A stretch of 64,000 nucleotides of DNA from Flavobacterium cupreum. GTDB taxonomy: Bacteria; Bacteroidota; Bacteroidia; Flavobacteriales; Flavobacteriaceae. Location of the stretch: assembly GCF_003996965.1 (NCBI RefSeq), contig NZ_QWDM01000011.1:1-64000 (forward strand), written 5' to 3'. The position numbers and the translations under genes were made by a program. Below, piece after piece: positions 8,324-16,592 of the stretch. Within the stretch, counting starts at the first letter, position 1, and every line of letters begins with the position of its first letter. The notes below the pieces were generated by a model that did no database searches, had not been told where the DNA came from, and was given only the letters and a program-made list of their open reading frames with translations.

Positions 8324-9235
8324 TTAGTTGTTTTTGATAGTGGCGGTTTTGGTTAATTCTAAAAATTGTGCTTCCAGGCTATTTTTGCGTTTTACCAAAT
8401 GGCTTAAGGCAATGTTTTTAGAAAATAAATACTGATTCAGTTCAGCAGCAGACAATTCTGATTTTAAGTATACCAGAACTTTTCCTTCTTCTTCTGTAGT
8501 ACGGTCTACATCTGGATGCTCTTTCAGAACATTTTTCAAAGCTTCATTATCATTCGCCTGAAGTTCAAAAAAGCCTTCATTGGCAGACATGCTGTCAACT
8601 GAACCGGAATATAGGATTTCGCCTTTTCTTAGGACAATTACATGCGAACATACTTTTTCTACTTCGTCTAATAAATGGGAAGCTAATAAAATAGTCGTTC
8701 CCTGAGCAGCAATTTTTCGTATGATATCACGGATCTGATGAATTCCCTGAGGATCTAAACCATTTGTTGGTTCGTCTAGAATTAAAATTTCAGGATCGTT
8801 TAATAAGGCCGATGCAATCGCCAGACGCTGTTTCATACCTAAAGAAAAAGTACTGAATCGGCTGTCTTTTCTTTCTGTCAGACCAACTAAGTCGAGTTTT
8901 TCCTTTATTTTAGAATAATCAATACTTTTAATTTTACAAACCAGTTTCAGGTTTTCCTCTGCAGTCATGTAGGGATAAAAGTTGGGTCTTTCGATGATAG
9001 CTCCTACTTTTTTTAAGGCTTCATGCGTCTGCATTTTTCCATTGAACCAGCTGTAATTACCTGAGGTTTTGTTTACAACGTTTAAAACGATTCCCAGAGT
9101 GGTAGATTTTCCACTTCCGTTTGGGCCTAAGATGCCATAAACACGGCCTTTTTGTATTTCAAAAGATACATTTTTTAAGGCCTGAATGCGCCCGTATCTT
9201 TTGTGAAGATTTTCGATAGTAAGAATGGTTTCCAA
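8324..9235 (-). CDS. ABC transporter ATP-binding protein
   Basis: The 303-residue nucleotide-binding subunit of a two-gene exporter. Walker A is GPNGSGKST (37-45), the signature motif is SLGMKQR (131-137, the variant common in drug/bacteriocin exporters), Walker B with the catalytic Glu is ILILDEP (150-156, E155) and the H-loop lies in LLASHLLDEVE. The C-terminal ~80 residues match the extension of BcrA-type ATPases. The only start that keeps the N-terminus is TTG, since no in-frame ATG lies nearby; a TAnnTTTG-like string overlaps that codon, so the real promoter is unclear. Confidence 0.93.
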   Translation of the reverse strand: METILTIENLHKRYGRIQALKNVSFEIQKGRVYGILGPNGSGKSTTLGIVLNVVNKTSGNYSWFNGKMQTHEALKKVGAIIERPNFYPYMTAEENLKLVCKIKSIDYSKIKEKLDLVGLTERKDSRFSTFSLGMKQRLAIASALLNDPEILILDEPTNGLDPQGIHQIRDIIRKIAAQGTTILLASHLLDEVEKVCSHVIVLRKGEILYSGSVDSMSANEGFFELQANDNEALKNVLKEHPDVDRTTEEEGKVLVYLKSELSAAELNQYLFSKNIALSHLVKRKNSLEAQFLELTKTATIKNN

Positions 9236-9326
9236 ATTTATTTCGGTTTTAGTTTTTAGTATGACGATTCAATCGGCTTATTGTTACGCTAAATTTTATT
9301 TATGTGTTTAAAATTATAATTTACTG

Positions 9327-9334
9327 TAAATTTG
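9327..9334 (+). promoter_or_regulatory. -7 element deciding the start of the 9361 gene
   Basis: TAAATTTG matches TAnnTTTG. A transcript beginning about 5 bases later cannot include the upstream GTG at 9304, so translation should begin at the ATG at 9361. Confidence 0.6.
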
Positions 9335-9360
9335 TACTAAGATATTCAAAAGATATTACA

Positions 9361-10413
9361 ATGAGCGAACCTTTAATGGTCTTAAAAAAACCATCTTACC
9401 CTTTAACACCATCTCTCTTAAGTTATTTAGAACGATACGAACGAATTTCGAAGGTATCCGTATTCTATGATGACTTATTGCGGTTTTCAGGTTCGATAAA
9501 TGTCTACGATAAAAATGAAACGGATACCTTATGGATTCGTGTCTACTACAATGAATTTGAACGAAATGAGATTGACCTGAACCTGAAGAGAATTTATTCG
9601 CTGCTGCATTCAGATGGAAACAGCGAGATCATTCACTTCCTGAATATCGATGCAATTGATTACTGTACTTTTGGAAATTCAAAGCCGTTCCGTATTAAGG
9701 TCCGAAATATTCTTAATGACAATTATGTTCATTTTTATATTAAGAAGGCCGACGCGTCCCGAATTTACGGATTGGAACTCGAGGATATTCTCTCTCCGGA
9801 TAAAATCAATTTTCTGGTTTATAAAGATACTTTGATCGAAGAACACATTATCGGAATTCCCGGTGATGTTTTTATGGATACTTTGCTGGACAATTGTACC
9901 GAAATGGAAAAATCCCAGATCGCAAAAGAGTTCGTAAAGTTCAACGAACGCTGTATGATCCGTCTTTTGGGCGATATGCGGGCTTATAATTATGTTATTG
10001 TCCCAATTCATGATTTCGATCAGGTCGTTTATAAAATCCGTCCTATTGATTTTGACCAGCAGTGTTATGAAGGTAATTTTAAGGTCTATCGTCCGCAGTT
10101 TTTCAAGGAAAATTATCCGATGATAAAACTAATTAAGGAGAAATTGGAAGAACGCTCGATTATTCAGTACAAGGATGAAGAAAGAGCTATCCTGGCAAAA
10201 CGGATTCACTCGGCGGAAAACAGGGTCAAAAAGTTATTGAATATCATGTGCCACGATACCATTTCGACAGAAGAACATCTGAATCAACTAAAAATGGAAT
10301 TGTACCGTTATACCAATGATATGAAATTTAAAAATGCCAAATCAATGGGACATATCATGTTTGCTGCATTTGAATTTATTACGCGTAATTTTAAAAACAC
10401 CAATTTAGTTTGA
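9361..10413 (+). CDS. Conserved protein of unknown function, possible kinase-like fold
   Basis: 350 residues from the ATG at 9361; a longer frame from a GTG at 9304 is rejected because the -7 box lies inside it. There is no signal peptide or membrane segment, so it is cytoplasmic. I do not recognise the family with certainty. Residues about 213-243 read GDMRAYNYVI...YKIRPIDFDQQ, which resembles the catalytic loop (D...N) and metal-binding IDFD of protein-kinase-like enzymes; a glycine-rich loop is not obvious. The C-terminal third is helical and charged. The neighbours give no functional hint. The kinase idea is inference from one motif. Confidence 0.75.
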   Translation: MSEPLMVLKKPSYPLTPSLLSYLERYERISKVSVFYDDLLRFSGSINVYDKNETDTLWIRVYYNEFERNEIDLNLKRIYSLLHSDGNSEIIHFLNIDAIDYCTFGNSKPFRIKVRNILNDNYVHFYIKKADASRIYGLELEDILSPDKINFLVYKDTLIEEHIIGIPGDVFMDTLLDNCTEMEKSQIAKEFVKFNERCMIRLLGDMRAYNYVIVPIHDFDQVVYKIRPIDFDQQCYEGNFKVYRPQFFKENYPMIKLIKEKLEERSIIQYKDEERAILAKRIHSAENRVKKLLNIMCHDTISTEEHLNQLKMELYRYTNDMKFKNAKSMGHIMFAAFEFITRNFKNTNLV

Positions 10414-10502
10414 TTTTGAGCAACGGATTTTCTTTCGATTTCTATTTTATGAAATCATTTTAATCTATTTAATCCGTGGCTGAATACTTTAAAAATAATA
10501 CT

Positions 10503-11360
10503 ATGAAAAAGTCTTTTTTGCTTGCCCTTTCAATTGTTTTATTAGCTTGTCAGCAACAATCTGACAGCGATTTGAAGACGCTTTTTTCACTTCCGAAAAA
10601 GTTAAAGGAAGTTTCGGGAATCACTTATTTTCCTGAAACAAAACTGATGTATACGTTGGAAGACAGCGGAAATGCTAATGAAATTTATGCTTTGGGTGCT
10701 GATGGGAAATTAAATAAAACCATTACCATTTCAAACGCAACCAACGTGGATTGGGAAGATATTACAAAAGATCAGGCCGGAAATATTTATATCGGTGATT
10801 TTGGAAACAACGACAACGAACGAAAAGATTTGTGTATTTATAAAGTTGCGAAAGGGGAGCTGAACAAAGAAAACGCTGTTTCCGAATATAAAGTGTCTTT
10901 TTCGTATCCGGAACAAACGGAGTTCCCGCCAAAGAAAAAGGAGCTATTTTATGATGTTGAAGGTTTTTTCGAACATGGAAATTATTTTTATCTCTTCACA
11001 AAAAACAGAAGCAAGGGCTTTGACGGAACTGCTTTTATTTATAAAATTCTAAATGCTCCCGGAGTGCAGAAAGCCACTAAGATTGGCACATTCAAAACCT
11101 GTGATACTTATAATCATTGTGTGCTGACCAGTGCGACAATTAGCCCTGACGGAAAAAAAGTGGCTCTGCTAAGCCATGATAAAATTGTTTTGTTTCAGGG
11201 TTTTAAAGGAGATGCTTTTCATAAAGGCAAACAAACCGAAATAAAACTGAATCACTTTTCCCAAAAAGAAGCTATCGTTTTTAAAGACAATAAAACGTTG
11301 CTTATTGCTGACGAGAAAACCAACAAAGTAGGAGGTAAGGTGTATGAGTTTTTTTTATGA
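10503..11360 (+). CDS. Lipoprotein with SdiA-regulated/beta-propeller-like domain
   Basis: 285 residues from the ATG at 10503, which starts a clean lipoprotein signal (MKKSFLLALSIVLLAC, lipobox cysteine 16); a GTG nine codons upstream would spoil it. The body has repeated strand motifs such as LKEVSGITYFPETKLMYTLED, VDWEDITKDQAGNIYIGDFGNN and HNHCVLTSATISPDGKKVALLS, typical of small propeller or SdiA-regulated-like proteins. These are predicted to sit in the periplasm or outer membrane. Function is not established. An octamer array begins one base after the stop codon. Confidence 0.8.
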   Translation: MKKSFLLALSIVLLACQQQSDSDLKTLFSLPKKLKEVSGITYFPETKLMYTLEDSGNANEIYALGADGKLNKTITISNATNVDWEDITKDQAGNIYIGDFGNNDNERKDLCIYKVAKGELNKENAVSEYKVSFSYPEQTEFPPKKKELFYDVEGFFEHGNYFYLFTKNRSKGFDGTAFIYKILNAPGVQKATKIGTFKTCDTYNHCVLTSATISPDGKKVALLSHDKIVLFQGFKGDAFHKGKQTEIKLNHFSQKEAIVFKDNKTLLIADEKTNKVGGKVYEFFL

Positions 11361-11361
11361 G

Positions 11362-11604
11362 GCTCTAAGGTTCTGAGTAGCTAAGGTGCTAAGTTTTTTT
11401 TTAGTGCTTAAGTTAATAGTGAAATGTATTAAATGTGTTTTTTTGAAACACTAAAAGTATTGTCAATTTTGAATAACCATGATATAAAATAAAAATGTCT
11501 GCTTAAAAAAAAGCAGACATTTAAAAACCTTTGTTCCTCTGAACCTTTGCGACTCTGAACTTAAAACAAAGTCTCAGAACCTTAGCAACTCAGTCCCTCA
11601 GGAC
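11362..11604. repeat. Three four-unit octamer arrays between convergent genes
   Basis: 11362-11393 is GCTCTAAG GTTCTGAG and two more such units on the plus strand. 11529-11560 has four units of the CAAAG/CAGAG type read on the minus strand. 11573-11604 has four CTAAG/CTGAG units on the minus strand. Each is four octamers with invariant C..AG. A hairpin AATGTCTGCTT...AAGCAGACATT (about 11493-11523) between them may terminate both convergent genes. Confidence 0.85.
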
Positions 11605-11612
11605 CTGCAAGT

Positions 11613-14600
11613 TTAAAAACTATACGCTGCCCCAAAAATTACTCTTCCCACTTCGTCAGGAGATTTGAAATAGGAGATTCTGGCGGTAATTACGTTAACG
11701 GCATTTAGCCAAAGTCCTCCACCATAATCCTGATGCCATTTTCTTGAATTTTCTCCGTCAAGCCAAATCCTTCCGTAGTCAAAACCACCCAGGATTCCGT
11801 AGGTAAACGGAACAATGGTGCGATTAATTTTCCCGATACTTAGTCGAAGGTCACTACTATGTGAGAAATAGGAACTTCCTAAAAATCGTTCGTTTCTGTA
11901 ACCGCGTAAATCGTTATCTCCACCCAGAGTAGCACCCTGATAAAATTCGTAGTTGTTGTTTAAAATCGCTTTCCCTTTCACATAAGTAGCCAAAATCAAT
12001 TTTCCATTATGATCTATTCGGTGTGTAAAGCCTAATGCGCTTTCAATAGCAGGGAAATTTTGTTTGGTGTCCTCCAGATTGGTTGTCCAGGTTGCCGCAA
12101 CCATAAAAGACATTCCCAATGTTGGTTTTGCTTTAAAATCCGAGTTTTTAAAAGTATATTTAATTTTAGCTCCGCCGAAAGACTGCCCTTCAAAAATGTC
12201 CGGATTTACAATACCGGGAGTGTTTATGAATCTGCCCTCTGTATCTTCCACTTTCATCCTTTGGAAAAAGGTCTGAAAAGTCAGTTCACTTCCATAACGC
12301 CCAACGTGTCTTAGGGCAGGTGCCACTTTAATTTGCTGGATGCGTACTCTGTTATAATCCATTCCGGCATCCTGATCGTTATTTGGGGTTTCATTTCCGT
12401 ACCCAAAGTAATTCTTGGCAAAATTCGGAGTGGTGTATTGTGATTCTACATCAATGACCCATTTTCCTAAAAGTCCCGGGAAATGTGCGACATAATTAAA
12501 TTCAAGACCACCCGTCGCAAAATAGTAAAAAGCATTTACCACGTGTCTTTGCGTGTAAGGATTTTGCTTGAAATTATTTACGGTATAATTTAAATTAATA
12601 CCCACTTTTACCCCGTCATCAGGGTTGAAACCGATGTTCGGAAGTCCTGAAACGACATTGTATTTTGGTTTTTCGTAATTGTATAAATTAACATCATAAT
12701 CATCCGTTAACTGTGTCTGGGTTTTTGAATCCAGATTATAGGTGTTTTCTTTTGATTTGAAATCATAGACAATGACTCTTTTTCCATTTTCAATGTTATA
12801 GATATCATTGTTCTGACCACCAATCAGACGAATCTTTATTTTCGATTTCTGATTTCCCGTTACTTCAAAAGTATCGTTGTCATCTAAACCGTAAATCCAC
12901 AGGTTACAGGTTTTGCTATCGTTTATATTTTTCGTGTAAATTAATTCGTCACCTTCTTTCTTAATCCTGTAAACTTTAAGTTCCAGGCCATTTTTTACAT
13001 TATGATTGATTAGAAATTTGTCTTTTTTATCTGTTCCGGCAATCATTATGGTATGGCTCAGGACATCAAAATATTGGGATGCATATTTCTGCAGCTCTTT
13101 TTTCCTGTTTTTTAATTTTTGCTCAATCTCTTTAATGGTGCCATCCTGAACTTCTTTAGGTAAATTTTTAAACGCATTATTGATGTCTTCATCAGATAAA
13201 TTCTGCTGAATAAATTTCGCCTGTTCCATCCAGTCTTTTTCATCAGCCGTTTTAAGAAAAGCCAAGTCTAACGGATAAGGTTCTCTGTTTAGCCATTTTA
13301 CATTGTCAATTTTGTTTTTAAACGTTCGCATGTGGCGAAGTGCCGGAATATTCATTAAAAGCGAAAGCAATGTTCCGTCATATTTAACAAAAGCCTGATC
13401 ACGGTCACGTGGAATTGGTCTGTACAGGATTTTGTCGCCCACTTTATATTCTCCCCAGCGCCATTGATCGCTGTGTCTGTCCCAGTCACCAATCAGCATG
13501 TCAAACAGACGGGCTTTGATGTATTCTTTTTCATCAACAGCATACTTTTCGTCTTTGTGAAGATTTTTCATCATATCGTCGGTGCTGATGATATTTCGTG
13601 GATTTCCGAAATTTTTGGCATCCAGATGATTGTCAGCCGGTCTTTCTTCAACCATATACAATTCGTCCCCGAAATTTGAATTGAATTCTTTCAGGCCGTT
13701 TTGTTTCGGAATATAGTATAAAACAGGATTGGTGTGTGCCAGTCCTAATTTATCTGCCATGTTTCCAACTGCAAAGGGAGCGTAAGGATGAGAAGTAGTG
13801 TAGAAATCCAGTAAAAAGCCTTCTGCATAGGTATCTTCAAAATCATTTACAATATACTGATCTTTAAAAGCTACGGACTGCAGGAATTGGGTGGCACTCT
13901 TTTTCATGGCGCGCATTACATATTCGCGGCCTTTGCTGTCTGACATTCGTAAGGATTTAGACTGATGTCCGCCGCCTTCGCGAATCGGTTTCAAACCTCC
14001 CATCAAAGTGTCCAGAGTTGCAGTTTTGGCTTCGATTGGTAAACTGTAGTAGGATCTGTAATGATTTCCGAATAAGAATCTGTGAAAGAGACTTTTCTTC
14101 GTCATTTCTTTATCATAGATAGAAGCAGTGACCGTTTTTGGGAAATTAGTGCTACTGCCGGCAGCCCAGTTAATTTCTTTTGCTTTTATGATTTCGCGTT
14201 CAAAAAGCATTTTTTCTTTTTGATTTTCTTTTCCGAAGAAATTAACTTTTGCGTCGCCACTTTTAAATAAGGTCAATGTTGCGTAACCATTTCCTCCATA
14301 AGAAAAATCATTGTCACCTATAGCCCTTGCGGCTTCGGATTTTGAACCTGCACCACTAATAATTTGTTTGATATTTTCCCTGCTTACATATTGCAGGTTA
14401 TGATCGTGTCCGGAAACTACAATTACATTTTTCTGTCCACGGAGTAAGGTTTTGATGCGCTTCGCATAAATTGTATATTGTTTGTTCTGTAAATCCTGTG
14501 GACTAATACCGGATGTCTTTCGTAATAAATTGATAAAAGACCCAATAATAGGAAGGGGAATTTTATTCTCAAGCGGAAATAATTGTTTCTCTAATGAAAA

Positions 14601-15347
14601 CTGACCGCCGTGCGTACCGTTGCTCATTAAAGGATGATGAATGGCAAGAACGACTGTTTTTTCCTGGTTTTTGTTTAAAAGGTTTTCAAGTTCATCGAAA
14701 AAATCTTCGCGGGTTTTAATGTCGCAATTGTCATTAACAGTAGGGTGATGGTCCCAGTTTTCGAGATACCACTCGCTGTCAACCGTAATTAATGTCGACG
14801 TACTGTCGATTTTAACATCTTCAATCGGGCAGCCTTTTCGGGGTAAGAAAGCTTTTTTGTCGTTAAGAAATTTCGTTACAAATTCAGCCTGACGTTCCAG
14901 ACCGCCGATACCGCTGTACCAGTCGTGATTTCCCGGAATAACGATCGTTTTTCCTTTAAAGCCTTCTGTTAGCTTCAATTGATTTTTAAGTTTTGTCTCT
15001 GCAATTGCCTTTTCGGCAGCATTGTTATCAGCGGGAAAACCTTTTGGGTAGATATTGTCTCCCAAAAAGACTAAAGTCGACTTTTTATTTGCTTTTTTTA
15101 GTTTTTTATGCAGTAATTCAAGCGTTTGCTGAGCTTGTTCTTCGTCAGCATTTCCTGCATCTCCGACTAAAAAAATAGTATGAGCAATTTTTATGGTATC
15201 TGTTGCGTTTTCATTTTCGTTGGCGCTGACACTTTTTCCGTACTGTGCTTTATGCGTAGCACAGGAATAAAGTATAAACAAAGAGGTTATTGCCAAAGAA
15301 TAGTTTTTAATCTTGGTAATAAAATGGTTATCCAAAAACAATTTCAT
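11613..15347 (-). CDS. Calcineurin-like phosphoesterase fused to an outer-membrane beta-barrel
   Basis: A 1244-residue lipoprotein (lipobox ending at C29 in FILYSC). Residues about 55-400 are a metallophosphoesterase with all metal motifs: GDAGN (62-66), GDN (96-98), GNHDW (139-143), HHPLMSNG and SGHDHN. The middle (about 430-850) has KGREYVMRAMKKS and IPRDRDQAFVKYDG, resembling kinase-like/phosphotransfer folds. The last ~350 residues are a surface-antigen (BamA/TamA-like) barrel ending in the aromatic AAYSF. The arrangement suggests a phosphatase anchored at the outer membrane. The substrate is unknown. It is transcribed divergently from the HD/PycTM-type gene 26 bases away. Confidence 0.88.
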   Translation of the reverse strand: MKLFLDNHFITKIKNYSLAITSLFILYSCATHKAQYGKSVSANENENATDTIKIAHTIFLVGDAGNADEEQAQQTLELLHKKLKKANKKSTLVFLGDNIYPKGFPADNNAAEKAIAETKLKNQLKLTEGFKGKTIVIPGNHDWYSGIGGLERQAEFVTKFLNDKKAFLPRKGCPIEDVKIDSTSTLITVDSEWYLENWDHHPTVNDNCDIKTREDFFDELENLLNKNQEKTVVLAIHHPLMSNGTHGGQFSLEKQLFPLENKIPLPIIGSFINLLRKTSGISPQDLQNKQYTIYAKRIKTLLRGQKNVIVVSGHDHNLQYVSRENIKQIISGAGSKSEAARAIGDNDFSYGGNGYATLTLFKSGDAKVNFFGKENQKEKMLFEREIIKAKEINWAAGSSTNFPKTVTASIYDKEMTKKSLFHRFLFGNHYRSYYSLPIEAKTATLDTLMGGLKPIREGGGHQSKSLRMSDSKGREYVMRAMKKSATQFLQSVAFKDQYIVNDFEDTYAEGFLLDFYTTSHPYAPFAVGNMADKLGLAHTNPVLYYIPKQNGLKEFNSNFGDELYMVEERPADNHLDAKNFGNPRNIISTDDMMKNLHKDEKYAVDEKEYIKARLFDMLIGDWDRHSDQWRWGEYKVGDKILYRPIPRDRDQAFVKYDGTLLSLLMNIPALRHMRTFKNKIDNVKWLNREPYPLDLAFLKTADEKDWMEQAKFIQQNLSDEDINNAFKNLPKEVQDGTIKEIEQKLKNRKKELQKYASQYFDVLSHTIMIAGTDKKDKFLINHNVKNGLELKVYRIKKEGDELIYTKNINDSKTCNLWIYGLDDNDTFEVTGNQKSKIKIRLIGGQNNDIYNIENGKRVIVYDFKSKENTYNLDSKTQTQLTDDYDVNLYNYEKPKYNVVSGLPNIGFNPDDGVKVGINLNYTVNNFKQNPYTQRHVVNAFYYFATGGLEFNYVAHFPGLLGKWVIDVESQYTTPNFAKNYFGYGNETPNNDQDAGMDYNRVRIQQIKVAPALRHVGRYGSELTFQTFFQRMKVEDTEGRFINTPGIVNPDIFEGQSFGGAKIKYTFKNSDFKAKPTLGMSFMVAATWTTNLEDTKQNFPAIESALGFTHRIDHNGKLILATYVKGKAILNNNYEFYQGATLGGDNDLRGYRNERFLGSSYFSHSSDLRLSIGKINRTIVPFTYGILGGFDYGRIWLDGENSRKWHQDYGGGLWLNAVNVITARISYFKSPDEVGRVIFGAAYSF

Positions 15348-15373
15348 AATTTCGTGGTATAAAAATATTCTTT

Positions 15374-16552
15374 ATGAATCTAATAGAACAATCCGAAGAT
15401 TTCGTCAGTAATTTACTCAAAGATAAACTTTCTAATTTATATTCGTACCATAATATTAACCATACTTTTAATGTAGTTTCTGCTGTTAAGAAGCTTTGTA
15501 ACAAAGAAAATATAGGAGATGCCGAAAAAGAAATACTTTTGGTAGCTGCATGGTTTCATGATACGGGTTATATAAATGGAGTTGAAGACCATGAAAATGA
15601 GAGTGTAAAGATTGCAACGAAGTTTTTGAAAGAGAAAGAGCAATCGGATGAATTTATAGCCGAAGTTTCGAAACTTATTATGGCTACCAACAAATATTAT
15701 GTTCCGCAGACGCACCTGGAAAAGATCATAAAAGATGCCGATTTCGTTCATATCACCAGCTTAGAATACGAATCGACCTGCGAATTGCTGCGTTTTGAGT
15801 TGAAAAACACCATGGATTTGTCTTTTTCCAGTTTAGATTGGGCTAAAGAAAATCTGAGTTTTTTAATCAACAAACATCGGTTTTACACCGATTATGCTTT
15901 AAAAAAATGGCAGCCTCTAAAAGAAAAGAATATAGCGACAGTTCAGAAAAGACTGAATAAGGAGGAATTGAAAAAAGCGAAAGAGCACGAAGACGATGAA
16001 AAAAAGAAAGATAAAGTAGAAAAACCCGATCGTGGCGTAGATACCTTATTTCGCGTAACTCTCGGAAATCACACGCGTCTGAGCGGAATTGCAGATAGTA
16101 AAGCCAATATTCTGTTGTCTGTAAATGCGATTATTATTTCGATTGCACTTTCTTCCATTATACCAAAATTAGACAGTCCGAAAAATGCCCACCTGGTGAT
16201 TCCGACATTTATTATGCTGATGTCCAGTGTGATTACTATTATTTTTGCCATTTTGTCTACACGTCCCAAAGTAACTTCGGGTTTCTTTACCCGTGATGAT
16301 GTTGAAGCTAAAAAAGTGAATCTGATGTTTTTTGGAAATTTCTACAAAATGCCTCTGGAAGATTACGACTGGGCGATGAATGAAATGATGAAAGACCGCG
16401 ATTATTTATATTCTACCATGATCAAGGATTTGTACTATCTTGGATTAGTACTGCAGCGTAAATATAATTTACTGCGAATTGCGTATAACTTTTTTATGGT
16501 GGGAATTATCGTCACCGTTATCGCATTTGTGATTGCTTTTAAAACCTTATAA
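15374..16552 (+). CDS. HD-domain phosphohydrolase fused to a Pycsar-effector-like membrane module
   Basis: 392 residues. The N-terminal ~180 form an HD domain with H30, H62-D63, H73 and D121 in place, expected to hydrolyse a nucleotide or cyclic nucleotide. A charged linker (about 190-220) leads to a motif RVTLGNHTRLSGIADSKANI (226-245) and hydrophobic helices at about 244-264, 272-296 and 368-390. This C-terminal half resembles the PycTM/DUF5706 family of membrane effectors known from Pycsar anti-phage systems. No uridylate or cytidylate cyclase gene lies nearby, so a defence role is only inferred. It could equally be a housekeeping membrane phosphohydrolase. It is monocistronic, with a terminator directly after the stop. 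Confidence 0.82.
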   Translation: MNLIEQSEDFVSNLLKDKLSNLYSYHNINHTFNVVSAVKKLCNKENIGDAEKEILLVAAWFHDTGYINGVEDHENESVKIATKFLKEKEQSDEFIAEVSKLIMATNKYYVPQTHLEKIIKDADFVHITSLEYESTCELLRFELKNTMDLSFSSLDWAKENLSFLINKHRFYTDYALKKWQPLKEKNIATVQKRLNKEELKKAKEHEDDEKKKDKVEKPDRGVDTLFRVTLGNHTRLSGIADSKANILLSVNAIIISIALSSIIPKLDSPKNAHLVIPTFIMLMSSVITIIFAILSTRPKVTSGFFTRDDVEAKKVNLMFFGNFYKMPLEDYDWAMNEMMKDRDYLYSTMIKDLYYLGLVLQRKYNLLRIAYNFFMVGIIVTVIAFVIAFKTL

Positions 16553-16586
16553 AAAAAAGCTCAACTATTTAAGTTGAGCTTTTTTA
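16553..16586. terminator. Terminator between convergent genes
   Basis: GCTCAACT (16559-16566) pairs with AGTTGAGC (16572-16579), with flanking A and T runs, so it can serve both the HD/PycTM-type gene and the convergent GAF gene. Confidence 0.85.
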
Positions 16587-16592
16587 ATAAAA

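Noticed and set aside
9304..9360. N-terminal extension of the 9361 gene from a GTG
   Set aside because: The -7 box TAAATTTG lies inside it, so it would not be transcribed.
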